64,000 nucleotides of DNA from Tranzscheliella williamsii (GCA_023212725.1 JALBYF010000002.1:542071-606070); one strand, 5' to 3'. Positions 43,874 through 54,389 are shown, counted from the first letter of the stretch. Numbers and translations: made by a program. Notes: generated from the letters alone by a model not told the origin.

Positions 43874-46408
43874 TCAACGGGAGCGGCGCGGCGGGGAGGG
43901 GGAGCGCGAGGGCGAGGCCGAAGGCGAGCGCGAGGGGGAGAGGGAGGGGGACGGCCTGCGGCGGGGCGCGGGGTTGTACGAGGGCGAGCGGGGCGAGCGA
44001 GGCGCGCGGGATCGGGGCGGGGGCGAGCGCGACACCGAGGGCGAGTAGGAGCGCTGCCGAGGCGGGCGCGCGCGCGGCGACGCGTCCGAGTAGGAACGCG
44101 ACCGCGACCGCGCCGACCTCGACGAGTATGATCCCGACCGCGAGCGCGAGCGCGAGTACGAGCGCGAGTACGAGCGGCCCCGACGCCCCACCGGGCTCCG
44201 GCTGCGGCTGCGGCTACGACCTCGGCGCGCGCCGGGGGACGACCGCGACGAGTAAGAGCGCGAAGAGTAAGAGCGCGAAGAATAGGAGCGCGAAGAGTAG
44301 GAGCGCGACGAGCGGGAGGTACTGCTCAAGGTCGACGAGCTGAGAGAGCTGCTCGAGAGGTCGCTGGACGAGTCGGTGTCGCTGCCGGAGCCGCGCGCGG
44401 CGAGCGCGGCCTGCCGCTGCGCCAGGAGCAGCTTGGGCGCATTCTTGAGATGCTCGCGCATGCCCTCGGTCAGAACGCCCAGACCGATCGAGGTAAAGTA
44501 GTTGATCGAGAAGCGCGTGTTTTTGGGATTGTCCGTCGGGAAGAGCCCCTGCCAGTGCATCTGCATCGTCGGCTCGCGGAAGCGCCTAGCGACCTCTTGC
44601 ACCCCGAGCTGCTGCTGGAGCTCCTGGAAGAGAATCTTGACAAAAATACGCGAGCTGCTGGTAGTGTCTTCCTCGTTCATGTGGACCACCTGGAAGCAGC
44701 TCCAGCTTATGCTGTCCGTCGATAAGAGATGGCCAAAGAACCTGGCAATATTGCGCAGCCGGTTGGTCTCGTAGCGGTGGATGGTGTCGTAGTAGTTGCG
44801 GTAGCAGAGCTCAAAGTTGTCCGCCCACTTGCGGTGCAGCTTGCAGAGCCTCTCGCCCATGTTGCCGTAAAACTTGCTGTAGGTACGCTCCTGCGAGCAG
44901 CACTCGATGATCATGTTGCAGAGCTCGATGTCCTGGCCATCGGGAATCTGGAGCTTGAGCAGCTTGTGGACGCTCTCCTCAAAATCGAGCGATGACATGA
45001 TGGTCAGGTAGATGGTACGTCGCAGGTTGACCAGATTGGTCTCTGTCCGGTCCTGGATCTGGAGCTGCTTCTGTGCATTATCCTCGTTATCGCTGCCGCC
45101 GGCCTCCGAGTCCGAGTCCGAGTCCGAGACGCTTTCGCTATCGGCGTCCGAGCCGCTCTCACCTTGGTCCTCTCCAAGAATCTCCGCCTTGATGGATCTG
45201 TACCTTTCTTCGTTTTCGAGAAACTCGGGATCTCTTTTAAAGACATTGAGCCCCTCCTCGACGTTAAGCTGGTCGTCGAGGCTGACACGATGTGTGATCT
45301 GATCATTCTCATCCACGAGGTCGAGCGCATCGGGTATTCTGGGATTGTCCTTGAAGCCCTCCCGCCGGACCTGAGAAAGCACTTCGATCATATACTGAAC
45401 ACGCTTGCTGATCTCGCCTTCATAGAGTACGGCGCGGAAGCGGTCGAAAATGCTGTTGTTCGCCTTGGGTGCCTCTTCGGCCAGGAAGGCGCCCACCTCC
45501 CTCATGAAGCCTACAGCGATCTCGACACTGTCGTCGGTGGGCTTTTCGAGCAGAAGGACAAGGATTTCAAGCGCCAGGACTTCGTGGACCACTCGTTGGT
45601 TGACAAGATGTGCAATAAACATGGCCGTGGCGTTGCAGACAGGCTTATCGTCGCGCTTGAAGGACCTGCGGAACTGGGAGACGAGACGCGTGACGAGAAG
45701 CTCTCCGACCATGGGCAGCTTAGTGTTCACGATCGATGTCAGAGCGGCGAAGACGGGTGTGAAGGATAGAGAAAGGCCTTGAGCGCGCATGATGGAGCGG
45801 CAGAAAAGACCGCGGCCTCGGATCAGATTGGCGCTGCCAAAGAGCTCGGGAACAATGGTCTTTATGTTTTCAGCGGCGACCTTGTTGACCAGACCGGTGA
45901 TGCTCTTCTTGAGTGCATCCCAGCTCATGCGCTGATACTCGATGCTTCCTGGATCGGCGGCAGCCGCTTCGGCCATAAGAGCCTTGAGCCTGGCAGGTGG
46001 AACATAGGCTCCGCCTGCTTTCGTAGCTGACAGCTTGGCCAGTACGGAGCGGAATTCGTCACCCTTTTGCGCAGCGGCTCGCGCTTCGGCAGCTGATGGG
46101 ACGCTGATGTCGCGCGGAGCTCGGCCGGGGGATGCACGTCTGCCACCATCGATGCTCGAGATAGAGGAAGCACTCTCGCGTCTGCGGCGGGAACGCGGAG
46201 GTGGAGAGCGAGAGGCCGAGACTGACCGCGAAGACGAGGCAGCCGCAGACGAGGGGGTCAGCGAGCGCTTGCGCTTCAAGGCTGGATCTGGATGTCGAGA
46301 GACAGACCGAGCCAAGCTGCCACTGCCAACGCTGCTATCGCTGTCGCTGTCGCTGTAGCTGCCACTACGGCTGGACCGGCTGTCGACCGAACGATTCCTG
46401 GACGGCAT
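43874..46408 (-). CDS. CWC22: Pre-mRNA-splicing factor CWC22
   Basis: An 844-aa intronless protein. A Ser/Arg-rich N-terminus is followed by the entry segment SIEYQRMSWDALKKSITGLV, a MIF4G domain (~residues 150-340, including IVPELFGSANLIRGRG), an acidic linker with a run of Asp-Ser repeats, then an MA3 domain (NLRRTIYLTIMSSLDFEESVHKL, GNMGERLCKLHRKW), and the C-terminal RS domain of ~170 residues. Cwc22 binds the spliceosome near Prp2 and is needed for its action before the first catalytic step; in animals it also loads eIF4A3 for exon-junction complexes. The RS tail is unusually long, is partly built of tandem 15-bp units, and resembles the metazoan version more than the yeast one. The start was set at ATG 46408; the open frame upstream has no earlier ATG. 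Confidence 0.94.
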   Translation of the reverse strand: MPSRNRSVDSRSSRSGSYSDSDSDSSVGSGSLARSVSRHPDPALKRKRSLTPSSAAASSSRSVSASRSPPPRSRRRRESASSISSIDGGRRASPGRAPRDISVPSAAEARAAAQKGDEFRSVLAKLSATKAGGAYVPPARLKALMAEAAAADPGSIEYQRMSWDALKKSITGLVNKVAAENIKTIVPELFGSANLIRGRGLFCRSIMRAQGLSLSFTPVFAALTSIVNTKLPMVGELLVTRLVSQFRRSFKRDDKPVCNATAMFIAHLVNQRVVHEVLALEILVLLLEKPTDDSVEIAVGFMREVGAFLAEEAPKANNSIFDRFRAVLYEGEISKRVQYMIEVLSQVRREGFKDNPRIPDALDLVDENDQITHRVSLDDQLNVEEGLNVFKRDPEFLENEERYRSIKAEILGEDQGESGSDADSESVSDSDSDSEAGGSDNEDNAQKQLQIQDRTETNLVNLRRTIYLTIMSSLDFEESVHKLLKLQIPDGQDIELCNMIIECCSQERTYSKFYGNMGERLCKLHRKWADNFELCYRNYYDTIHRYETNRLRNIARFFGHLLSTDSISWSCFQVVHMNEEDTTSSSRIFVKILFQELQQQLGVQEVARRFREPTMQMHWQGLFPTDNPKNTRFSINYFTSIGLGVLTEGMREHLKNAPKLLLAQRQAALAARGSGSDTDSSSDLSSSSLSSSTLSSTSRSSRSYSSRSYSSRSYSSRSYSSRSSPGARRGRSRSRSRSPVGRRGRSYSRSYSRSRSRSGSYSSRSARSRSRSYSDASPRARPPRQRSYSPSVSRSPPPRSRAPRSPRSPSYNPAPRRRPSPSLSPSRSPSASPSRSPSPPRRSR
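44250..44309. repeat. Tandem 15-bp repeat (four units) in the CWC22 RS domain
   Basis: Four consecutive units of GAGTAAGAGCGCGAA, with A-to-G changes in units 3 and 4. Read on the minus strand each unit encodes one RSYSS-type pentapeptide, so the array is in-frame and length changes keep the reading frame. Confidence 0.85.
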
Positions 46409-47434
46409 GGCGCCGATGCTGCGCGTATCCGCTCGCACGGCTGACTAACTGGCAGCAGACAGATGTTCCGTGGCAATGCCTGTAATGTTGGCGGTGCAGA
46501 AGGGCGATGGTGAGGGGGAAGGATGCCATTGACCTAATCGGTCTACGATGAAGTTTCGCCGTTCTGACGATTCATTCATTCATCAGTTGCGCAGCGTATG
46601 GATCGAACGGTATCGGGAACCAAAGCGGGATCGGGGTCGTTACCCCGAGAACCAATTGTGAAATCAGGAAACTATTTGTTAGACTCTACTTCAAGACACC
46701 CTGTTAAATTAGGCACTCCTTCTTATGTTTCGCCTACGACACACATAATCTGCATACTCGCCTTGTTGTCGTCGGCGACGACTATGGCAGATGAAGTCCA
46801 GGTCAAGCAGAGATGAAGCGCAGACCGTACCAGGGGCCTGTGAATGTGTGCGAAGCGTACCGACGCGTGAGTTACAACAGCCAGTGGGAGTGTGAGTCGT
46901 GTTTGATGGCCTGCATCGACGACCTTGAGAGCACAGCCAGACACATCAACATGGTGTAGAGGGAGCTTCGTAGATTCACTTCGTCGCTGACCGCTGATCA
47001 ACTGCACCGCAGGGTCACGATACCGCTGGGAAAGCCACCTTTTTGGTCCGTGGTTCATCACGAAAAGCAGAGTGTGGCGGGCGCTCAGAGGGCAACGTGC
47101 TTAGGGAAGAATGTCTCAATCCATGCCATCCATGCCATCCGAAAAAAACCGAAGGCATACGACAGCCGGCCGACTTCATCATCTGCTTTCACCCCTCCTC
47201 CATCACTTTGCCCCTTCCGCATCTTTCTCTTACTCCTACGGAGCTGCGGCCTGCGCTGCCGACGTTGGACCGCGGCACTTGCAATTACGCCTCCCGTCCG
47301 GCATCAACGCCCTCTAGACCGGCTCACCAACGTCGGCGATCCCCGGACCTGGTTGAGTGTTCGCCACTGCTCTGTTATGAGATGCATTTCGACTAGAAGC
47401 GCACATTGCGTCGATAGCGTCTCTTCAGTGAAGC
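46409..47434. promoter_or_regulatory. Divergent region, CWC22 / Zn2Cys6 factor
   Basis: 1.03 kb between divergent start codons. The right half (47150-47330) is C/T-rich on the plus strand. Small open frames in the region lack recognisable features. Confidence 0.4.
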
Positions 47435-49645
47435 ATGAAACGATCACAGGATTACCTCTCACCTACTTCGTCTAGCGGTGGCAGCGGAGATGGCGCCAGC
47501 CGCGCCGATGCTGTCTCGGCGAAGCGATCCAGCACGACTCCGGCTACGTCTTCTCCCTCCTTCAAGATCCTCGCTTGTGTAGCATGCCGTAATAGCAAAG
47601 TCAAGTGCATTTCCGAGGGCCCTGAGGCTTGCAAACGCTGTCGCGATCACGGCCTCACCTGCATCAGGCCGGAATATCAGCGCCTGAAGAAGGCCAAAGC
47701 GAAGCTCGCTCGATTTCAGCGCGAAACCACCGTCACCAAGGATCTCGAGTCCAAAACGCTATGCGAGCTGGAGGAGCCTTGCTCGCCCCTCCCGCACAAG
47801 CCTATCCTGCAACAGGAGTCGCCTACGACCCTCTTTAGCAATGCCTTCTACGGCAAGTCCGCCCAGCTGCTCTCCAACCTGCACATTGTGCGTCCCGACG
47901 TGAGGGAAGAGTGGGATCCGGTCTCGCTCGGCATCCTCGACCATGCCACAAGTCGGCAGCTGTTCGACACGTTCATGGTCAAGCTCGAGGCGCTCCTCTC
48001 CTTCTTCGACCCGCGCATCCACTCTTACGAATACATCCGCGGCCACTCCTGCCTTCTCTTCACCACCATGTGCTGGCTTGCGGCCACCGTGTCCACGTTC
48101 CCCTCGGCGGAGCGCGTCATGGCCGAGCTCAAGGCACATATCGACACGGTTCTCCTTCCTGCCATCTACTGCCACAATCTGCGCTCCGTCGAAATCGTCC
48201 AGGGCTTCCTCATGCTCGCTGCCTACCTCCGCCCAGCGCAAAATCCGTCCGAAGATCGTTCCTGGACGCTGCTCGGCCACGCCATACGTACCGCGACCGA
48301 CCTGGACATGCATTCACGCATCCTGTCTACTGCACCACCCCCCCAGCAGCAACAGCCGGCGCCGCCTTCCGAGGCTACGTCGGAGGACCACGACGCCTCG
48401 CCCTTGTTGCGTGGGCAGCCGCATACCGATCCGAAGAAGGTCGAGATCTGGCATCAGAGGAATCGAGAACGCGCCTGGATGCATATCTGGCTACACGAGG
48501 CCTCCTCCTCGCAGTACACCGGCCGGGTCTCGCTGCTGGCCAAAGACCCCATCGTGGAAGCGTCGCGGGGCTGGCACTTGCACCCGGAGGCTTTGCATAC
48601 GGACGTCGTCTTTGTTGCGCTGATCGAACTACGATCGCTGTTGGCACACAACAAGGAGCTCTTCCGCCTTCTCAGCCACTCCGCCCATCCGGCTCCGCAG
48701 ACCGGGTCGACGGGCAGCGTCTACAACTCGTTTGGAACCAACGCAGCCGTCCCGCCAGTTTCGGGCGCGAACGGATGGGCAGGGAGCGATACGCTGTGGA
48801 TTCGCCACTACATTGACCGCTGCCATCGAGATCTCTCGTCCTGGGAGGAGCGCTGGGTGGTTGACCCTGTGCGGTCGGGCAGCCAGCCGCGTCCGCTGCG
48901 TTTGGAGCTTGGTTCGCTGTACATCTGCTACGCACGGATGCAGCTGCTCTCGCTGCCGCTCCAGTCGCCTTCGCTGCCGCTTTCGATGACGACGCGCATT
49001 GTGTCGGACTTGTATACCGTGTCAATCCGCTATCTGCAGGACTTTATCGACCGCACGTCGCCGCAGCGGCTGGCGCATTCGTACAACTCGATCTGCGTCA
49101 CGGCGACGTACGCGGTGGTGATTGCGCTCAAGTTGACCAAGCTGGCGCCGAGCTATCCGTTCATCCACTCGCAGCGGATCATGCGCCTGGTTGCGCGCGT
49201 CTCGCAGTACATGCGGCGCGGCGGCAACTGGACGCCGCACCAGGACGGCTCAAGCCTCTCGTATGCGCGCTACATCGACCGGCTGCTCGACATGGAGGGC
49301 AGCGGCGCCGTCGACGACCCCACCGCCGACCGTCCCGAGGCGCGCGCGCACAGATATCCAGCCAGTGCCTACGTGCACCCCGACCATCCGCCGCCCCCGC
49401 CCATGCCGCTCGCCTCGGACCCCCGCCTCTTCCCGCGCGTCTCGTCCAGCCCGCATCTGCCCACCCCTGCGCGCACATCCTTACACCCCTACCCCGCCGC
49501 GCCCCTCCCCGCCTCCTCCCCCGCCTCAGACCCAAACCCTCCCCAGTGGGGCTTTCTCGCCAACGACCCGGAATTGTTCGCCTGGGCACGCTCCTTTCTC
49601 GACGACGACCTCGACATCAGCCTCGCCGCCTCGCCGTACAAGTAA
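47435..49645 (+). CDS. Zn2Cys6 fungal transcription factor
   Basis: A 736-aa intronless protein. The binuclear zinc cluster has perfect spacing: C48-x2-C51-x6-C58-x7-C66-x2-C69-x6-C76, starting ACVACRNSKVKC. A basic linker (RLKKAKAKLARFQRE) follows, consistent with a dimerisation coiled coil. The middle ~400 residues form the helical fungal-specific transcription-factor domain (for example SCLLFTTMCWLAATVSTFPSAE and IVQGFLMLAAYLRPA). The C-terminus is Pro/Ser-rich, ending in an acidic/hydrophobic patch (FAWARSFLDDDLD) that could activate transcription. The target genes are unknown and no metabolic cluster is directly attached, although the sugar genes lie 3-8 kb to the right. Confidence 0.92.
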   Translation: MKRSQDYLSPTSSSGGSGDGASRADAVSAKRSSTTPATSSPSFKILACVACRNSKVKCISEGPEACKRCRDHGLTCIRPEYQRLKKAKAKLARFQRETTVTKDLESKTLCELEEPCSPLPHKPILQQESPTTLFSNAFYGKSAQLLSNLHIVRPDVREEWDPVSLGILDHATSRQLFDTFMVKLEALLSFFDPRIHSYEYIRGHSCLLFTTMCWLAATVSTFPSAERVMAELKAHIDTVLLPAIYCHNLRSVEIVQGFLMLAAYLRPAQNPSEDRSWTLLGHAIRTATDLDMHSRILSTAPPPQQQQPAPPSEATSEDHDASPLLRGQPHTDPKKVEIWHQRNRERAWMHIWLHEASSSQYTGRVSLLAKDPIVEASRGWHLHPEALHTDVVFVALIELRSLLAHNKELFRLLSHSAHPAPQTGSTGSVYNSFGTNAAVPPVSGANGWAGSDTLWIRHYIDRCHRDLSSWEERWVVDPVRSGSQPRPLRLELGSLYICYARMQLLSLPLQSPSLPLSMTTRIVSDLYTVSIRYLQDFIDRTSPQRLAHSYNSICVTATYAVVIALKLTKLAPSYPFIHSQRIMRLVARVSQYMRRGGNWTPHQDGSSLSYARYIDRLLDMEGSGAVDDPTADRPEARAHRYPASAYVHPDHPPPPPMPLASDPRLFPRVSSSPHLPTPARTSLHPYPAAPLPASSPASDPNPPQWGFLANDPELFAWARSFLDDDLDISLAASPYK

Positions 49646-49774
49646 TGGGCATGGGACAGCCAACCGGATCGTTCTACTGTTTTATTATTGCTTGGTAGCC
49701 AGGGTAACGAGGGAGAAGTGCGAGCGGGACGAATGGAGGTTGCTGATTTTGCGGGAGCGGTGGGTTGGTTGGGG

Positions 49775-50929
49775 TTAGATAATGCGGCCGACGTGCTCAT
49801 TGACCTGGACGTCGACCATGTGGCCCTGTGCGCTCCACGTGCGGAGGTCGTAGTCCCACTCGACAGCGCCGGGCTGGAAGGCGACAAAGATGGAGGAGCC
49901 GCCGTAGGCGAAGCGACCGAGCTCGTCGCCAGCGGCAAGATGGGCGCCCGGTTGGTGCGGGATGACGACGGAGCCGACCTCTTCGGCGCCAAGCGCGACA
50001 AAGAGGACGCGGCCGCGGCCGTTGCGCGGGGGTGTGTCCATCTCGAGCTCGAGCACGGTGCGCGCGTTGGTGTCGAGCACGTTGATGTCGCTCTGCAGGC
50101 AGAGCGGGTCGACTTGGTAAAGGTCGCCGGGGATGTCGGCGCGCCAGGTGACGGTGGCGCCGACGGGGGTGTGGTAGCGGTGATAGTCCTGTGGGCTGAG
50201 GCGGTAGATGGCCACTGCGCCGCCCTCCCACTGCGCTGCGCGTTCACGCAGCTCGTCCGGCTGCTCGATGGGGGAACTGTATGACGCGGAGCGGGCGCCG
50301 AGGCCGATAAGCTGCTCGATGCTAAAGTAGGTATGCTTGATCCAGAGCCGGCGCGCGAGGGCAACAGTGTCGTAGACGACGACGCGCGCATCGGCGACCG
50401 CGACCGTGGCGTCAGGCTGTGGCGGGAGCGGGCGCGAGCCGGGCGCGTGCGCGCGCGTAAAGAACTGGTTGAAGGTGCGGTACGCATCCGGGTCGCTCGG
50501 CGCAAACTCGTCCATGCGGATGCCGTACTTGCGGATGAAGGGACGAATATGCTTGGCGCTCCGCGGCGAGTCCTCGTACGCGCCGCTCTTCTCGGCCTCG
50601 CGATGCAGCAGCGATCGCACCACGCCGAGCCGGTTGACCCTCTCCAGCGGCCAGCGCCCAAACAGCAGCCACAGCCGCAGCCGCTTCCCCAAAGGCTGCT
50701 GCTCGCGCACGATGCGCCCGCTCGCGCGCTCCACGCATGGATGCCCCACATGCCCCGTCCGCACGTTTCCTACCCAGTACGCCACCCACCCCGCAACCGC
50801 CACCAAAAACGAAACCGGCCGTACAAACGCCTCCCACACCGCAGGCAGCGATGGCTCCGGATGCAGCTGCACCTCCGACTTCCTCTGGCTTGGCTTGGGC
50901 GAATTTTGGTGTGACGATGATACAGACAT
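49775..50929 (-). CDS. Phosphatidylserine decarboxylase (GGSS-type)
   Basis: A 384-aa intronless protein starting at ATG 50929 (MSVSSSHQNS); the frame upstream is open but shows no family match. After a hydrophobic segment (~residues 33-55, AFVRPVSFLVAVAGWVAYWVG) the PSD domain follows: FNQFFTR, ADARVVV, DYHRYHTPVGATV (conserved His) and FAYGGSSIFVAF near residue 344. In this family the enzyme cuts itself at the G-S bond of an LGST-like motif, and the new N-terminal Ser becomes the pyruvoyl group; here the motif is GGSS. The product turns phosphatidylserine into phosphatidylethanolamine. It lacks the mitochondrial leader of Psd1 and the C2 domain of Psd2, so it looks like an additional, short PSD form. 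It is convergent with the Zn2Cys6 factor (129-bp gap). Confidence 0.88.
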   Translation of the reverse strand: MSVSSSHQNSPKPSQRKSEVQLHPEPSLPAVWEAFVRPVSFLVAVAGWVAYWVGNVRTGHVGHPCVERASGRIVREQQPLGKRLRLWLLFGRWPLERVNRLGVVRSLLHREAEKSGAYEDSPRSAKHIRPFIRKYGIRMDEFAPSDPDAYRTFNQFFTRAHAPGSRPLPPQPDATVAVADARVVVYDTVALARRLWIKHTYFSIEQLIGLGARSASYSSPIEQPDELRERAAQWEGGAVAIYRLSPQDYHRYHTPVGATVTWRADIPGDLYQVDPLCLQSDINVLDTNARTVLELEMDTPPRNGRGRVLFVALGAEEVGSVVIPHQPGAHLAAGDELGRFAYGGSSIFVAFQPGAVEWDYDLRTWSAQGHMVDVQVNEHVGRII

Positions 50930-52044
50930 AATGGCGTAGTAGGCAGGCGGGCGGCAGACGCCGCAATCTGTTCGCGCTTGGTGCGCCGCCTTAAGTAGCT
51001 TCCTTGGTCTCTCCGCACGCTCAAGTTGCGAGGGCAGATGGAGCAAGTCCAACAGCGCATCGCTATGACTTCACACTACTGAACTGATCAGCTTCGAATT
51101 CACGTCAACATGTTAGTCTTGAATCACAATGATAAGGCAAACTCAGCGCTTCGCACTTTACGCGAAGGAAGAATAGACCGTGCACGACGCGCAGAGGCTC
51201 AGTCAGCCGTCTCTTTCACTCGCAACTTGACGCTTTCGCTTAGCTTCTTGCGTCCTCTTATCATTTAGGCTGACTCATCCCACAGCACTTGAGCAGGCGG
51301 ACAGACAACCAGAAGAGTACCCGCCGATGCCCTGACTTGAACACAGCGTGAAAAACAAGGACAGGACAAGGGCAAGGGCAACGCGGGCATACTGACGCGG
51401 GCAAAAGACAAAGCTAACAACCGATAGAACCGCCATTTTTGAGCATCATTTCTCCTCGAATTTATTGATCGTCGATATCCTCGGCGCTCGCAGACGCGCG
51501 GCAGAGCAGGATGGTCAAGGCAGAATGTATTGCACAGGGTCGGTCGCTGCGACTGTCGTCCGTGTCCTTCAACAGCGGTCAACACTTATGACCGCTCCTG
51601 CTGCCCGTGACGGAGACTGTCAGTGTATGTGTTCGGCCTGGAGCAGTGAAGAGCCGAAAGGAAGGTTCATATAATGGCTGCAGGCACGGCGAGGAACTGC
51701 CTATTATATCTGGCAGTTCGCAAATGCCAATCTACTTTTCTGACATAGGATTGGTGCCGACTGAGCGCAATCGGCCTTCCTACATGGCAGTCAGGATCTG
51801 ACTCCGCTTGCCGCAATCAACAAGGTGATCCACAACGAACAGTATCATCGAACTTCTTCCAGCGTCGCTATGGGTCTCATTCGGGTCAAGCAACTGACCA
51901 GGCTCTGCTTAAATCGTACTATTCGTCCGTTACTACTGTCTGTTATCATTCGTGCAATCCGAGCGTGACAAAGGAGCGCAAAGTATCATACAGCAAAGGC
52001 AGTGGCGACTCGTCACGACCAAAAAGTTTTCCGTTAGCATGTGT
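50930..52044. other. Intergenic region PSD / sugar permease
   Basis: 1.1 kb holding the PSD promoter and the 3' flank of the permease. AT content is higher around 51050-51250. No gene, RNA or repeat was recognised. Confidence 0.4.
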
Positions 52045-53745
52045 TCAGCCGAGTTTTTGGAGGCTGTCCACCTTTTCGACCGTCGGAGGCTTTTCCTGCG
52101 CGGTTTCGTGGCTGCCACGGGAGAGGCCAAAGAGGTCGATGCTGGTGGAGGCAAACTTGCGCGCAGGGATGTGGTTTTCGAAGAGGGTGTCCAGCTCGCC
52201 GTAGCTTCTTCCGCGCGTCTCTGGCAGCCGGAAGAAGCAGTAGGTGAAGATGATGACGCAGGAGCCGAGCCAGAAAAAGCCGCTCTTGGCGCCCCAGTCC
52301 CACTGCAGCGAGTCGATCATCCTGGGCTGGATGGTGTTGGTGACCAGACCCGTGAGATTGTAGCTCGTTCGGGCCAGGACGACGGTCTTGGCTCGAAGCC
52401 GGCTGGACCCCAGCTCAGCCACAATGCAGTAGCAGATGGGGCCGATGGAGACATTGTAGGATAGGTTGAGCACGATCATGAAGACGCCGATCGCCAGCGA
52501 GGTCTGCTTGGTCTCGCGGATCCCCAGGCATCCGATCACCAGGCAGGTGAAGCCCATCAGCGCAATACCAAACAGGTAGAGCGTCCGCCGGCCGAAACGC
52601 GTCACCAAGAACCACGAGATGATGGTCCCGATAATGTACATCGTATTCATGCTTAGGTTAAAGTCGAAGGACCGTTCCTCGTTGAGGCCCGCCTTCTGGA
52701 GAAAAACAACGGCGTAGCTGATGAGCGGATTGCCGCAGAACCACTGGATTGCCCACACAGCACAGGCAATCTCGGTCCTTCGACGGTTGGTGCCTCGGAA
52801 GCAGTCCCAGAAGTTGGTTCCGGCAGTCTGCGCTCGCTCGATGGCATCTGTATGTTTCAGCAGCGCAATCTGGCCGTCGGCACCGGTCTCTGTATACTGG
52901 TCAGCTTCGGTCAGCCTTCGAATCGAGTGTCTGGCGTCGGCATCGCGTCCCTTTCTGATCAGCCATGAGGGAGACTCGGGTGCAAAAACGGCGGCGATGA
53001 AGAGGGGAACGGGCCAGATCCACTGCAGAGCAAAGGGAAGCCTGTAGGCCATCTTGCCCTCGATATCGATCGCTGCACGTGCGACACCGGAGGAGAGGAA
53101 GATGCCCATGCCCCAACACATGTTGACGTAGGTGGTAAGGTAGGGACGCAGGACGACCGGGCAAATCTCGGAAGCATACGCCGTGGTTAGCGTCTGGAAG
53201 ATGCCCCAGGGAATGCCACAGAGGACTTCGCCGAGGGAGAGGATGGGAAGCGACTCGGCGAAAAAGGGAGCAAAAATACAGCAGACCATGATGGCCATGC
53301 CGAGCATGTAAGTGCGGCGATAGCCGATCCGATCGGTAACATAGCCGCCGATGGCGAGGCCGATGATCTCGCCACATAGCGCCGAGTTGGAGAGGCCGGT
53401 TTGCCAGGCAGACGAGAGATGGTAGGTGCCATCCGGCTGAAGGACGCCGTAAGATTTCAGAAATTGCGACTGGCCGAAGAAAGAGTTGATGATGACCAGG
53501 TCGTACCCTTCCATCACCAAAGCTGTGGACAGCAAGGCCGACCAGAAAGCGGCTTTCTTGTGCTTTTTAAGCGCCTGGCGGAGGGTCATGGTAAGTTCAT
53601 CGTCCTCAGCCTTGGCAGCAAGGAGGATCTCTCCTTCTTGAACCGTGTCTAGCCGTTGTTGCACCGCGAGGGGCTGGATGCGCGACGGGTATCCTCCCTC
53701 CTCGATCCTGGAGCCACTGTCCATGCTGGACATGTCGGCTTTCAT
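52045..53745 (-). CDS. MFS sugar permease, alpha-glucoside/maltose-porter type
   Basis: A 566-aa intronless protein. A hydrophilic N-terminus of ~75 residues is followed by twelve predicted helices. Sugar-porter signatures: VMEGYDLVIINSFFGQSQF (TM1, as in Mal11/Mal31-type porters), DRIGYRRTYMLG, PESPSWLIRKGRDADAR, FGRRTLYLFG, and PETRGRSYGELDTLFE after TM12. The long N-terminus and EGYD/FFGQ motifs point to proton-coupled alpha-glucoside transport rather than hexose uptake. It is divergent from the GH31 glycosidase 1.5 kb away, so the pair probably imports and hydrolyses one glycoside. Substrate range is not visible from sequence. Confidence 0.9.
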   Translation of the reverse strand: MKADMSSMDSGSRIEEGGYPSRIQPLAVQQRLDTVQEGEILLAAKAEDDELTMTLRQALKKHKKAAFWSALLSTALVMEGYDLVIINSFFGQSQFLKSYGVLQPDGTYHLSSAWQTGLSNSALCGEIIGLAIGGYVTDRIGYRRTYMLGMAIMVCCIFAPFFAESLPILSLGEVLCGIPWGIFQTLTTAYASEICPVVLRPYLTTYVNMCWGMGIFLSSGVARAAIDIEGKMAYRLPFALQWIWPVPLFIAAVFAPESPSWLIRKGRDADARHSIRRLTEADQYTETGADGQIALLKHTDAIERAQTAGTNFWDCFRGTNRRRTEIACAVWAIQWFCGNPLISYAVVFLQKAGLNEERSFDFNLSMNTMYIIGTIISWFLVTRFGRRTLYLFGIALMGFTCLVIGCLGIRETKQTSLAIGVFMIVLNLSYNVSIGPICYCIVAELGSSRLRAKTVVLARTSYNLTGLVTNTIQPRMIDSLQWDWGAKSGFFWLGSCVIIFTYCFFRLPETRGRSYGELDTLFENHIPARKFASTSIDLFGLSRGSHETAQEKPPTVEKVDSLQKLG

Positions 53746-54378
53746 GTTGGTAGACAGAGATGCTGGCAGTCAGTAGGATGGCAAGGGCGTGGGTAATGCA
53801 GGGCCTATGTGGTTGGGCTGCAGCTCTATCACCTTGGCTTTATATGCGCACGGAGTCATGGTGCCTGAACTTGCAAGCATCCATTGGCGCATGAGGCAGG
53901 CAGTGCCCGTCTCATGTACACGGCCTGCAGGGAGTCCTGTTTGTGGCATGGTAGCAGCGCCTACTACGTTTGCCGCAGACAGCTCACGGAACACATGACA
54001 GGTGGACAGCCAGCAGGCGAGCTAGCTTGACGGTGTACGGTACAAGGGGATAGGCCTGGGGACATTTGCAGCGCGCAGGTTGAGGCAAGAGACAAACACA
54101 CGGTTCGAGTTGCCAAGCGGCTGTGGTTGCACAACCCCCATGCGCCGGGTCAAGGGTCCACGTTGTTGACAGACATCTCCGAGCCTTGACATCATTGCTT
54201 GCCCAGCTGGCTGCCCAAATGGTCGAGCGACAGCCGGCGTAAGCGCGCTTGATCGTCTCTGTGGGGGGTCGTGGGGTGACCGCTAGTCCATGCAAAAGGA
54301 TCCACAGCTGCAGGACATGCGGTGCCATGCGCTACCCCGCTCCACCGGTAACGTCTCTACAGTCATGTTTCCCCCACG

Positions 54379-54389
54379 TTTTTGCGGGG
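54379..54389 (+). promoter_or_regulatory. Mig1/CreA-type site
   Basis: TTTTTGCGGGG fits the yeast Mig1 consensus (five A/T, then S-Y-GGGG). It is preceded at 54372-54377 by CCCCAC, a second core on the opposite strand, making an inverted pair. Confidence 0.5.

Noticed and set aside
49489..50751. 420-codon minus-strand frame over the PSD gene
   Set aside because: Out of frame with the conserved PSD motifs, Ser/Arg/Ala-rich shadow.
54095..54110. Possible tRNA B-box (GGTTCGAGTTG)
   Set aside because: Does not match the required TCC ending and has no partner stem or A-box upstream.
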